From contig CM039512.1 of the NCBI GenBank assembly GCA_022432975.1, forward strand, positions 43,871,124 through 43,935,123: a stretch of 64,000 nt of DNA, given 5' to 3'. This stretch comes from Begonia masoniana. Taxonomy: Eukaryota > Streptophyta > Magnoliopsida > Cucurbitales > Begoniaceae. A program made the translations under genes and the position numbers. Below are positions 10,458 through 21,066 of this stretch, one piece after another. The notes under the pieces are model-generated. The model did not search any database. It saw only the letters and a list, made by a program, of their open reading frames with translations, and was not told the DNA's origin. Position 1 is the first letter of the stretch. Each line of letters opens with the position of its first letter.

Positions 10458-11435
10458 TAACATAGTCTTTTCCCCGTTCTGCACCTAATCATGGTTACAT
10501 TTACTTTTCATGTTCTCTACTTAATCATAAACGTGGGCATAATGCATAGACATGAGGTTCATAGAGAAAAGTCATACCATAAGGACAAGTAGAACATCCT
10601 GTAACTTTACATTTACTTACACAACTTCTTCATATCGTGAAAATAACAAATCATAGTCAACAAGTTAACATCTCAGTGATTTCCTAATACCCTTGCGGTG
10701 TAGGGCCCTAGTGGCCGGAAATCTTAACACATTCACTTACCTGGATTCCTTAGCAATCCGAACTTCCTCTCTTTAACTTCTTCACCTAAAACATGTACAT
10801 TACAGTAGTTAAAACAAAGTCCTAGTAGTCCTAATCATAAACCACCCTAGGATCTAATAGCTAAAGTCATTCCGATTCCTCTGTTTGACACACTGCAGTC
10901 TGAAATGCGAAACTAGGTGGACAGGTTTTACCATTGATTAAATCCGAGTTGGTTACTTAAAATGCTCAGAATCGATTCGGGATGACATTTCTACTCTCAG
11001 ATTTTAAAAAGTCTCAAACTACTCGGCCACTGCTAAAAAAATCCGAACTCAGTGCCGAGCTGAAAACAGAGCTCTATTTACTAATGAATGACTACATTGT
11101 CCATTTCATACCTCGGGTGTGAATTTGCAGAGAAGAGCAAGCTCGAAACCAGCCGTCGGTAAAGGGAAGTTCTGGTAGCCGAGAGCAAGAACTTGGGAGA
11201 GAAGAAATCGCCGAGAGGGAATATCGGCTACAGTGGTAATAAAATGAGATTTAAGGTTTCCATTTCCTATTTATACCTAATCCATCAATTCTAATTACTA
11301 AACTGCCACCCAACCTAGTTTTACTCAACTTGTAATAAATTTGTTTTAACATTAAATTTAAATCATAACGGTTAAATAAGAGGGTGACAATGAAAATGGT
11401 CAGAAAATCACCTGGCCGAAATGTCGGGTGTTACA

Positions 11436-11448
11436 TCCACCCCTCTTT
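11436..11448 (-). promoter_or_regulatory. Polypurine tract of the Tekay-like element
   Basis: The minus strand reads AAAGAGGGGTGGA immediately before the LTR terminus TGTAACACCC. This is the expected position and composition of the plus-strand primer for reverse transcription. Confidence 0.9.
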
Positions 11449-11476
11449 AAACAAAATTTTCGTCCTCGAAAATTGC

Positions 11477-14400
11477 TCAAGCAAATAACTTAGGATATTT
11501 GTCCAACATCTCCTGCTGCCTTTCCCATGTGGCTTCTTCAATGCCGTGATTTGTCCATAAAACTTTCACCAATGGGATCTCTTTGTTTCTCAGAGTCTTG
11601 ACTGCATATTCCAATATCTGTATCGGTTTCTCCTCATACTCCAGTGTCGGTTCTAAACCAATATCCGATGGCTGGATGACCTGCATCGGATTACGCATGC
11701 ACTTTCTTAACATTGACACATGGAAGACATTATGAACTTTATCCAATGATGGAGGCAGTTGCAGTCTGTAAGCTGTACTCCCGATTTTTGCCAAGACAGG
11801 GAAGGGTCCAATGAATCTAGGATTAAGTTTTCCCTTCTTGCCAAATCTTAAGACTCCTTTAAATGGTGACACCTTTAAGAATACTTCATCTCCTACTGAA
11901 AACTCGAGTTCCCTTCTCCTTTGATCTGCATAACACTTCTGCCGGCTTTGTGCAGTCATCATTCTTTTCCGAATAGTGGCAATCTTATCTGACATTTGCT
12001 GCAGAATATCAGGTCCAAGAAGTTTTGTTTCACCAACCTCGTCCCAGTAAAGGGGTGACCTACATTTCCTACCATACAGTGCTTCATAAGGTGCCATACC
12101 GATGGTGGACTGATAACTGTTATTGTAGGAAAACTCAACTAGTGGTAAATGTCTGCTCCAAGTTGTCTGAAAGTCAAGTACACATGCTCTCAACATATCT
12201 TCGAGTATTTGAATCGTCCTTTCTGACTGGCCATCGGTCTGTGGGTGAAAAGCTGTGCTGAAAGATAACTTTGTACCTAATGTACCTTGCAAACTTTTCC
12301 AGAATCGAGAGGTGAACTTGGGGTCACGGTCAGAGACAATGGATACAGGGATCCCATGCAACCTAATAATTTCCTGAACATAAAGATCAGCAAATTGGTC
12401 CATCGTATAGGTGGTCCTTACAGGTAAGAAATGGGCCGATTTCGTCAGTCTATCCACCACAACCCAAATACAATCATGCCCTTTTGTCGTCTTAGGTAGT
12501 CCTACAACAAAATCCATAGCTATATGTTCCCACTTCCATTCGGGAATAGGCAACGGCTGAAGAGTACCTCCTGGACGTTGGTGCTCGGCTTTGACTTGTT
12601 GGCATACTAAACAGGACTCTACATACTTAGCAACATCCCTTTTTAGGTTAGGCCACCAGTACTGTAACTTCAGGTCTCGATACATCTTGGTGCAGCCAGG
12701 ATGTGCAGAAAAGGAAGAGGAGTGCGCCTCAGCCAAGATCAACTTACGCAATTCCACATCATTAGGAATGCACCACCGATTTCTAAACCTCAGGATCCCA
12801 TCCTTGGAGAGACTGAACTCGGAGGTGGTGTCCTTCAACTTATCCATCATGCTGATATTTTTCACTGAATCCTTCTGTTGTGCATCCTTGATCTTTTCCA
12901 AAATTGTTGGTTGAATAGTTAACTCAGCGAGCAAGACTGATAACTCTAGAACTATCTCCAAGTCAAATTTTTGAACTTCTGTTCTTAAGGGTACAGACAT
13001 GGTTGAAACCACGGGCTGCATTGTTGTTGACATCCTACTCAACGCATCAGCTACAGAGTTAGCCTTCCCGGGGTGATACTTGATCTCAAAATCATAATCC
13101 TTGACAAATTCCAACCAACGTCTCTGTCTCATGTTCAATTCCTTCTGCGTGAAGAGGTACTTTAGACTTTTATGGTCAGAAAACACCTCACATTGCTGTC
13201 CATATAAATAGTGCCTCCAAATCTTCAAGGCAAAAACAACGGCAGCTAATTCTAGATCATGAGTGGGGTAATTTTGCTCGTAACTCTTTAGCTGCCTAGA
13301 AGCATACGCTATAGCTTTACCCTCTTGCATCAAAACACAACCTAAACCAACTTTAGACGCATCACAGTAAACACTAAATTTTCCTTCTTCGGTTGGGAGG
13401 GTCAATACAGGGGCTGTTGTTAACTTCAGTTTTAACGTCTGGAAGCTGTCTTCACAGGCTTCAGTCCAAGAATACTTAATGTCCCTCTTTGTCAAACTCG
13501 TCAGGGGTTTAGCTATCATGGAAAATCCCTTGATGAACTTCCTATAATAGCCTGCCAATCCAAGGAAGCTGCGGACTTCGCTGGCATTCTTAGGTTGAGG
13601 CCAATCCTTTACTGCCTGAATTTTGGTCGGGTCCACAGATATGCCATTAGCAGAAACTACATGGCCAAGGAAATTAACCTTATCTAACCAAAACTCACAC
13701 TTAGACAGCTTGGCATAAAGTTGATGCTCCTTCAATGTCGTCAAAACTACTTTCAAATGTTCTTCATGGTCAGCCACAGTTCGGGAATATATCAAGATAT
13801 CATCTATGAATACAATCACAAACTTATCCAAATACTCACGAAACACACGGTTCATTAGATCCATAAAAGCAGCAGGGGCGTTTGTCAATCCAAACGACAT
13901 GACTAAGAATTCATAATGTCCATAGCGGGTTCTGAAGGCTGTCTTTGGTATATCTCCTTCTTTAACCTTCAGTTGGTAATAACCCGAACGTAAATCTATC
14001 TTTGAAAATACCTTAGCTCCTTGCAATTGGTCAAACAAATCGTCAATTCTGGGTAAGGGGTACCTATTCTTTATTGTCAACTTATTTAGTTCCCTGTAGT
14101 CTATGCACATTCTAAGAGAACCATCCTTCTTCCTTACAAATAAGACTGGTGCACCCCAAGGAGAACTACTGGGGCGAATAAATCCCTTGTCAACCAATTC
14201 CTGCAGTTGGACCTTCAATTCTTTCAACTCAACAGGTGCCATACGGTAAGGATTCTTGGATACAGGTGATGCCTCAGGGTATGTATCAATTACAAATTCT
14301 ATTTCCCTATCAGGTGGTATACCCGGTAAGTCATCTAAGAATGCCTCGGGAAACTCCCGGACTATAGGAATATCCTGTAGCTCAATTTTATTCTTCACCC

Positions 14401-15952
14401 GGTCATCTATTACACTAGCCAGGTAGCTCTCACAACCACATCTCAGCATTCGGTATATTTCTAGTGAGGATATAATTGGTATCTTACTTATTTTAGGAAT
14501 AGCTTGGAAGGAATAATGATTATCATTTGGGGGTCTAAAATCAACTATTCCAGATCTACAACTTATCGTGGCATGATGTCTAAATAACCAATCCATCCCT
14601 AATATCACTTCATACCCTTTGATGTCAATGACAATTAATTCCGCATAGAGATTCTTATCCCCTAAGGACACGACGTCACCTTTAACAATCTGTTCTGAAT
14701 GTAGGGATTTCCCTGATGGTAACACGACACTATATGACCTTTCAGCTGGTAAAGGTCCTATGTTATGTTTGCATACAAACAAGGTTGATATAAACGAGTG
14801 TGTGGCCCCTGTATCAATAAGTGTATAAGCAGCAAAACCGCAGATCATGATGGTACCTGATATGACTGTATGTTGATCAGCTCCCACATCTTCCATCAAC
14901 GCATACACTCTGGGTACAACCCTTGCACGGTTCGGGTCTGGCGGCATGGGACAAACTCTGACCATGTGTCCGGTCTTATCACACCTGAAACACCGGCCAG
15001 AAAGCAGCTTGCACTCACCAGGGTGGTTCCTCTGACATGTAGGGCATAGAGGCGCCAGAGGTCTCTTTCCTTTTCCCTGGTCATCATTCTGGTTGAGGGG
15101 CCTCTTCGTACCATGCTGCTGTTGCTGCGGTCCTCTGTTCTGTCGTGGCTGCCAACCTTTGTTCTGACGTGGTGGCGGCTGAGTGTCCTTCATGAGTTTC
15201 TTTGGCTGTTCGCGCTGTGCATATGCTGTCATTTCTGCCTCTTCTAGCTCCAAGGCCTTAGCCGTCACATCCCCATAAGGTACATTATGTATCCCAGCGG
15301 TCTTCACTTTCATGTACAGACTTGGCTTCAGTCCTTGAACAAATTGGTAAATCTTATCTTCCTCATCCTCAATCATACGGGGAGCAAACCGTGATAAAGC
15401 ATCAAATTCACATATATAATCCGTCACAGAGCCAGTTTGTCGTAGATCCATGAACTCCTTCTTCTTGTTGGCCCGAACAGTCCTATTGAAGTACTTGTCA
15501 AAGAAGGCAGTCTTGAACATCCCCCAGGTCATAGCTTCGGCATTAGTGGTGCTCTGGATCGAGTCCCACCAATGCCTTGCACTTAACTCCAAATGAAAGA
15601 CAGCATAGGTGACCTTATCCCCTTCGTCAACCTTTGCATACTTAAACATATCTTCAATCTTTCGGATCCACTCCTCAGCATGGATAGGATCTGAAACATA
15701 CCCATTAAACACCGGGGGTTGAAGCCGGTGGAAGCGCTCACCCCCATGATCATGAGTTGCGTTAGTACTGGAGTTGCCTTGTTCTTCTCTAGCTGTCATC
15801 AGTCGTTCTATCTGGTGAGATTGGCGCATGACCAACTCAGTCAACTGAGCAATAGCATTGCTATCCTCATTGGCCTCTCTCTGTTGACCTCTAACCATCT
15901 TGGGATTCCTAGACAAATCATTACAGGCATAACTTAACTTAATGACATACAT
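11477..15952 (-). CDS. gag-pol: Intact Ty3-gypsy gag-pol polyprotein, 1491 aa
   Basis: A single open frame begins at the ATG at 15952; the more likely gag start is MVRGQQRE at residue 19. Order: gag core ([15 protein letters not shown]), CCHC knuckle [14 protein letters not shown] near residue 320, protease DTGATHSF near 379, RT with FIDDILIYS near 717, and RNase H with [11 protein letters not shown] near 860. The integrase follows with its HHCC zinc finger near 1085-1118, catalytic [15 protein letters not shown] and HPQTDGQSE blocks, then FHVSMLRK and a chromodomain-like end ([16 protein letters not shown]). No stop or frameshift is visible and all catalytic residues I checked are present. 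The polyprotein would make capsid, protease, reverse transcriptase/RNase H and integrase. With both LTRs and priming sites present, the element is structurally complete. Confidence 0.96.
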   Translation of the reverse strand: MYVIKLSYACNDLSRNPKMVRGQQREANEDSNAIAQLTELVMRQSHQIERLMTAREEQGNSSTNATHDHGGERFHRLQPPVFNGYVSDPIHAEEWIRKIEDMFKYAKVDEGDKVTYAVFHLELSARHWWDSIQSTTNAEAMTWGMFKTAFFDKYFNRTVRANKKKEFMDLRQTGSVTDYICEFDALSRFAPRMIEDEEDKIYQFVQGLKPSLYMKVKTAGIHNVPYGDVTAKALELEEAEMTAYAQREQPKKLMKDTQPPPRQNKGWQPRQNRGPQQQQHGTKRPLNQNDDQGKGKRPLAPLCPTCQRNHPGECKLLSGRCFRCDKTGHMVRVCPMPPDPNRARVVPRVYALMEDVGADQHTVISGTIMICGFAAYTLIDTGATHSFISTLFVCKHNIGPLPAERSYSVVLPSGKSLHSEQIVKGDVVSLGDKNLYAELIVIDIKGYEVILGMDWLFRHHATISCRSGIVDFRPPNDNHYSFQAIPKISKIPIISSLEIYRMLRCGCESYLASVIDDRVKNKIELQDIPIVREFPEAFLDDLPGIPPDREIEFVIDTYPEASPVSKNPYRMAPVELKELKVQLQELVDKGFIRPSSSPWGAPVLFVRKKDGSLRMCIDYRELNKLTIKNRYPLPRIDDLFDQLQGAKVFSKIDLRSGYYQLKVKEGDIPKTAFRTRYGHYEFLVMSFGLTNAPAAFMDLMNRVFREYLDKFVIVFIDDILIYSRTVADHEEHLKVVLTTLKEHQLYAKLSKCEFWLDKVNFLGHVVSANGISVDPTKIQAVKDWPQPKNASEVRSFLGLAGYYRKFIKGFSMIAKPLTSLTKRDIKYSWTEACEDSFQTLKLKLTTAPVLTLPTEEGKFSVYCDASKVGLGCVLMQEGKAIAYASRQLKSYEQNYPTHDLELAAVVFALKIWRHYLYGQQCEVFSDHKSLKYLFTQKELNMRQRRWLEFVKDYDFEIKYHPGKANSVADALSRMSTTMQPVVSTMSVPLRTEVQKFDLEIVLELSVLLAELTIQPTILEKIKDAQQKDSVKNISMMDKLKDTTSEFSLSKDGILRFRNRWCIPNDVELRKLILAEAHSSSFSAHPGCTKMYRDLKLQYWWPNLKRDVAKYVESCLVCQQVKAEHQRPGGTLQPLPIPEWKWEHIAMDFVVGLPKTTKGHDCIWVVVDRLTKSAHFLPVRTTYTMDQFADLYVQEIIRLHGIPVSIVSDRDPKFTSRFWKSLQGTLGTKLSFSTAFHPQTDGQSERTIQILEDMLRACVLDFQTTWSRHLPLVEFSYNNSYQSTIGMAPYEALYGRKCRSPLYWDEVGETKLLGPDILQQMSDKIATIRKRMMTAQSRQKCYADQRRRELEFSVGDEVFLKVSPFKGVLRFGKKGKLNPRFIGPFPVLAKIGSTAYRLQLPPSLDKVHNVFHVSMLRKCMRNPMQVIQPSDIGLEPTLEYEEKPIQILEYAVKTLRNKEIPLVKVLWTNHGIEEATWERQQEMLDKYPKLFA

Positions 15953-16044
15953 GAAATCATAAACACTTACAGTTGCTGAGGTGTGCTTAAGTGACAGTCA
16001 GTGCTGGAAGGCAGTCTGCAGAATCGGTTTTAGAACCTGGTTTT

Positions 16045-16056
16045 GCTTTGACACCA
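16045..16056 (-). promoter_or_regulatory. Primer binding site of the Tekay-like element
   Basis: The minus strand reads TGGTGTCAAAGC four bases inside the 5' LTR. It resembles the initiator-methionine tRNA primer site with two differences, so another tRNA primer cannot be excluded. Confidence 0.7.
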
Positions 16057-16549
16057 CAATTGTAACGACCCCGGTCAGGAGCCGTCACGTGTTCATATTC
16101 TTTCATTAATCGTTTGCTTGACTTTTACTATTATTACATTCACTTACTATCTCTCAACAGACTTTCACATTTTACATATACCCTTTTTTTTTCTAAACTG
16201 GTAATAGAGACGCAGAACCATTAAGGAAGACGAACCCTCTCGTGCCCGACTTCCCACGCCTCGTCGGCTCAACTTTCACAGAGTCGAGCGACTAGACTCG
16301 GTCATTGGCTTCTTGACAATTTCGGGAAAAGAGGAGGTGCCCTCAAATTCTCTTAACATAATACCACTCGGGTTTGCATGGGTTGCATGCGTTGACAACC
16401 CTCAGAAATTTAGTCGTCCGGTCATCACGTGCATTACGCGTGACTCGCTTAACATCGCCTAAAAGGAGACATCTTCCGGTGGGCACGTGGGTCTCGCGTG
16501 CTAAATTAAAAACATCATCCGGTCGCTAATCGACAAAACACATTTTACA

Positions 16550-16800
16550 TCTTCCGGTGACGTCAACCGGAAGACTAAACCAAACCATCAAACAATTCAC
16601 CTTCGGCATCTGCCGATGACGTCAACCGGAAGACTAAACCATCAACAACTATTCTTTCGGCATCTGCCGTGACGTCAGCCGGAAGACTAAACTAACAAAC
16701 AACTAACTCTCGGCATCTGCGATGACGTCAACGGAAGACTAAACCATCAAACATTCCCTTCGGCATCTGCGATGACGTCAACCGGAAGACTAAACCATCA
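16550..16800. repeat. Degenerate 54-bp array in the 5' LTR, five TGACGTCA sites
   Basis: TGACGTCA lies at 16558, 16616, 16670, 16723 and 16773. Spacing varies from 50 to 58 because units have lost or gained one to six bases (for example CTGCGATGACG for CTGCCGATGACG). The contrast with the flawless arrays at 9370-9722 and 16998-17501 is striking. Confidence 0.88.
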
Positions 16801-16997
16801 GGAAGTTTCCTCATCCAGCTTCCGTCCTACGGTATGAGAACACTAAATCATCAAGGACTCCTTCCAACTGGAAGAAAACACAACTCATCCAAATGCATAT
16901 AACGGAAGACTTATGCAACAGATCATTTATAATCTATATAATCATTCCCTGACTCAGTGATCCACTAGACAGTTTCAAGCTCACGTTTTTAAAATAA

Positions 16998-17501
16998 TGA
17001 CGTCAACCGGAAGACTAAACCATCAAACAATTCACCTTCGGCATCTGCCGATGACGTCAACCGGAAGACTAAACCATCAAACAATTCACCTTCGGCATCT
17101 GCCGATGACGTCAACCGGAAGACTAAACCATCAAACAATTCACCTTCGGCATCTGCCGATGACGTCAACCGGAAGACTAAACCATCAAACAATTCACCTT
17201 CGGCATCTGCCGATGACGTCAACCGGAAGACTAAACCATCAAACAATTCACCTTCGGCATCTGCCGATGACGTCAACCGGAAGACTAAACCATCAAACAA
17301 TTCACCTTCGGCATCTGCCGATGACGTCAACCGGAAGACTAAACCATCAACAACTATTCTTTCGGCATCTGCCGATGACGTCAACCGGAAGACTAAACCA
17401 TCAAACAATTCACCTTCGGCATCTGCCGATGACGTCAACCGGAAGACTAAACCATCAAACAATTCACCTTCGGCATCTGCCGATGACGTCAACCGGAAGA
17501 C
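16998..17501. repeat. Second 54-bp array in the 5' LTR, ten perfectly spaced units
   Basis: TGACGTCA recurs every 54 bp from 16998 to 17484, ten times with no indel. All units but one are the same variant; the seventh spacer carries the AACAACTATTCTTT version. It begins directly after AAAATAA and ends directly before CAGGGGTACATAG, replacing sequence present in the other LTR. Both strands stay open for 167 and 190 codons only because the unit is a multiple of three. Confidence 0.93.
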
Positions 17502-20500
17502 AGGGGTACATAGTCATTTGCCTATCGCGGCAGTCGTACATAATCATTTGCCTATCGCGGCAATCATGATACATCACTCGGCCTCCCCAGTGGGAGAATT
17601 CGCGAGCCATACATATCATTACTCGGCCTCCACCAGTGGGAGATTTCGCGAGTCATACATATCATTAACTCGGCCTCCACCAGTGGGAGAATTCGCGAGT
17701 CATACATAACATAGTCTTTTCCCCGTTCTGCACCTAATCATGGTTACATTTACTTTTCATGTTCTCTACTTAATCATAAACGTGGGCATAATGCATAGAC
17801 ATGAGGTTCATAGAGAAAAGTCATACCATAAGGACAAGTAGAACATCCTGTAACTTTACATTTACTTACACAACTTCTTCATATCGTGAAAATAACAAAT
17901 CATAGTCAACAAGTTAACATCTCAGTGATTTCCTAATACCCTTGCGGTGTAGGGCCCTAGTGGCCGGAAATCTTAACACATTCACTTACCTGGATTCCTT
18001 AGCAATCCGAACTTCCTCTCTTTAACTTCTTCACCTAAAACATGTACATTACAGTAGTTAAAACAAAGTCCTAGTAGTCCTAATCATAAACCACCCTAGG
18101 ATCTAATAGCTAAAGTAATTCCGATTCCTCTGTTTGACACACTACAGTCTGAATCCGAAACTAGGTGGACAGGTTTTACCATTGATTAAATCCGAGTTGG
18201 TTACTTAAAATGCTCAGAATCGATTCGGGATGACATTTCTACTCTCAGATTTTAAAAAGTCTCAAACTACTCGGCCACTGCTAAAAAAATCCGAACTCAG
18301 TGCCGAGCTGAAAACAGAGCTCTATTTACTAATGAATGACTACATTGTCCATTTCATACCTCGGGTGTGGATTTGCAGAGAAGAGCAAGCTCGAAACCAG
18401 CCGTCGGTAAAGGGAAGTTCTGGTAGCCGAGAGCAAGAACTTGGGAGAGAAGAAATCGCCGAGAGGGAATGTCGGCTACAGTGGTAATAAAATGAGATTT
18501 AAGGTTTCTATTTCCTATTTATACCTAATCCATCAATTCTAATTACTAAACTGCCACCCAACCTAGTTTTACTCAACTTGTAATAAATTTGTCTTAACAT
18601 TAAATTTAAATCATAACGGTTAAATAAGAGGGTGACAATGAAAATGGTCAGAAAATCACCTGGCCGAAATGTCGGGTGTTACACGTTCTACATCCAGAAC
18701 GAATGGCCTTCGTGAACCGATCGTACGCCCTTCTTCCTGCATACGATCGCCAACTTCTATGGAAAATCAGAGAGTTCTGCATTTGATCGCCTTTCCTTCC
18801 ATGATCAAACGCCTCTCCCCTTTTCCTCTTCCTTTCCTATTTTTTTCTTCTGATTTCTTCCACCCTTCTCACGCCCAAACACATTTACACAACTCATCTT
18901 TCACCCATTTCTTTTCCTTCTTCATCTCACCTCTAAACACCTCATAACAACACTACCACCCACATATAATTTACACTTCCCCAATTGTTCGAAATCGATT
19001 CAAAACACATTTAAAACAAAGTAAATCTCATGTAAACGAACTGCATGAATCAGTTCAAAAACCAAACAAAACCCCTATGAAATTCAATAACCAAGCAGTC
19101 CAGTAACATCAAATTAGCAAGCTTAACAAAACGCTTTATAAAACAAGTTTATCAAAACATTCAAAACTTCGACACATCTATCTACCAACTATCCAGATAC
19201 CAACATCCTAAAATGTTCTTTCTATACAATTTTCCTACGTTTCTATTAATTAAAATCCCCAAAACATTTACCTACATCCCCACGGGTCAACATAGCGTCG
19301 ACTGTGCCAGCGCACTCCCACGGGTCATTCTTCTTCAACATACTCATTCCTCGGGCGAAGAGATCTCATCCTCACCTGTTTCGAGTTTACCTACACCATA
19401 AAGACACCTATGAGAATAAATCGCAGTAAATTCTATGTAAGTGACAATGCATGAACATGTATATGCAATTTTTATAAACTTTCGTGCATTCATTTCATTT
19501 ATCAGTTCGTGTTAGTCGTCACATTTAAGTCTTCTCTGTCGTCTCATTTCAGTCGTCTTAATCGTCTCATTTCAGTCGTCTTAGTCGTCTCATTTTAATC
19601 ATCTTAGTCGTCTCATTTTCATTCGTCTATTTAAGTCATCGCATTTCATTTTCTTTCGTGAAATTCATGCATAAATTCATTTTTCATAACCTTTGTAAAA
19701 ACGATGATACATGACAATAAAAGCGTAACATAAACATACAACATGCGTACTATTAAAATAATACAAACATAACCTACAAAACAACTAACCCTCAACTACC
19801 CAACCAAAGCATATAAACATAAATATCACCAAATAATCCTCAACATCAAAATCGACTTATGGTGTAGGCCAATCGGCCACAGTAAGTCACGAGAACTTAC
19901 CTGTCGTCCTTAGCGCACCAAGCTCCGTCTGCGGGCTTTGTTCACCTAGAACATTTCACAACGTCCTTAGTTAAAATCGAGCCTAAACCATGAAATTTCG
20001 TAAACTAACGAAACTCCTAACTAAAGGAAATTTCCTAAAATTCTAATTTACTTCACTCGGGCATTTCATCGAGCAATTCGCGCTCAAAAATAACTAAGCT
20101 TCCATTAATGGAGTTCTTCAAGTATCCCAATTTCAAATTTTAACCTAAATCCATCAAACTCACACATCCTTCAATAAAAACTCTAATTCTTCGATCAAAA
20201 GCCTTAATTGTGGTAACCTTAATGATGTTTAGCATAACCCGACTATTTCGGCAAAAATCCTAAACGAACCCTAACCATTTAAACCTTAGAAATCGAGAAT
20301 CAATCGTCCAAGAGCATAGATTCTTACCTAAAACGTTGATTGGAGAAGGAAATGTGAAGGAGCGGCGTTGATCGGAGGAAGAACGGACGTCGACGTTGGG
20401 AGAACGGCGAAGGAGAAGGGTCGCCAGAATGAGAGAGGTTTGCTCTCTGGAGAAGTGAAATCGTGAGTGGGGGAGGGAGAGTTCTTTTTGTGCTTTTATT

Positions 20501-21066
20501 AAATTTTTAATCGACAATTACTATTTTGCCCTTTCTATTAACTCTTTGTTTAATTCGTTAATTAGTCTATCGTTTCGGTCTCTCCAAATTTTCTTATTTC
20601 ACCAATAATTCTGATTTATTACTAGGGCTCTAACAAAATTTTTCGTTCGTCAAACGGACTTTATTTACTCTTTTTACGTATTAAAACGCTATAGGGTTAT
20701 AAATAAAACGCTATAGGGTTATAAACGGAACTTTGGCGTTATACCATCGATTGGAATTCCCAAAATTCCCTTATTTTTTTTCCTAAAATCCCTATAAATC
20801 ATAAAAATCCTAATAAAGCTCTTTGTTCATAAAACGGGCTTAGTTTGCTATATTTACTAAAATACCCCTATATTACGAGAAATACTAAAATCTCGTAAAA
20901 TCGGCGTTACATCTTCAAAAATTCTCTCATTTCTCCAGATACTCCAATTTATTTATAGGGTTCCAATAAAACTTCTCATTTGCAAAACGGGCTTAATTTG
21001 GCATATTCATGAAAATGTCATTTCATAACTAAAAATCTAAAACCCGAAAAAGAACCGGGCGTTACA

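Larger units (their letters stand above)
8885..11435 (-). repeat. 3' LTR of the Tekay-like gypsy element
   Basis: This 2551-bp LTR has termini TGTAACGACCCC and GGGTGTTACA as written on the plus strand. It contains the 54-bp array at 9370-9722 and two shorter tandem repeats at 10256-10457. The interior edge is fixed by the polypurine tract at 11436. Confidence 0.93.
8885..18683 (-). mobile_element. Near-intact Tekay/Del-like Ty3-gypsy retrotransposon
   Basis: Two long LTRs (8885-11435 and 16061-18683) enclose a 4.6-kb interior with one uninterrupted gag-pol ORF, a primer site and a polypurine tract. CGTTC flanks both ends (8880-8884 and 18684-18688), a perfect 5-bp target duplication. RT before integrase defines Ty3-gypsy. 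LTRs of about 2.6 kb and a chromodomain-like tail point to the Tekay/Del chromovirus lineage. Outside the rearranged repeat arrays the two LTRs differ at only about a dozen sites over roughly 1.67 kb by my eye count, so the insertion is young. Confidence 0.95.
16061..18683 (-). repeat. 5' LTR of the Tekay-like gypsy element
   Basis: This 2623-bp LTR aligns end to end with 8885-11435 except in the middle. The first 54-bp array is shorter and has several small deletions. A 330-bp segment present in the other LTR (about 9916-10245) is replaced by a second, perfectly periodic 54-bp array. As the 5' LTR it would carry the element's promoter. Confidence 0.93.
8475..21066. mobile_element. Solo gypsy-type LTR (about 2.79 kb) interrupted by a second gypsy element
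   Basis: The termini are TGTAACGTCCC and GGGCGTTACA, flanked by GTTAA duplications. Removing the nested element 8885-18683 and one copy of its CGTTC duplication leaves 8475-8884 plus 18689-21066, 2788 bp with no gag-pol coding. That is the signature of a solo LTR left by LTR-LTR recombination. The left portion holds a C18 run and an AC repeat. The right portion (18684-21066) is non-coding and AT-rich, with repeated words such as AGTCGTCTCATTT near 19550-19620 and AACGCTATAGGGTTATAAA twice near 20690-20720. The short ORFs in it look fortuitous. Confidence 0.8.

Noticed and set aside
10269..10460. 63-codon ORF (also at 17518-17709) in the LTRs
   Set aside because: Repeat-driven reading frame in LTR DNA, duplicated only because LTRs are duplicated.
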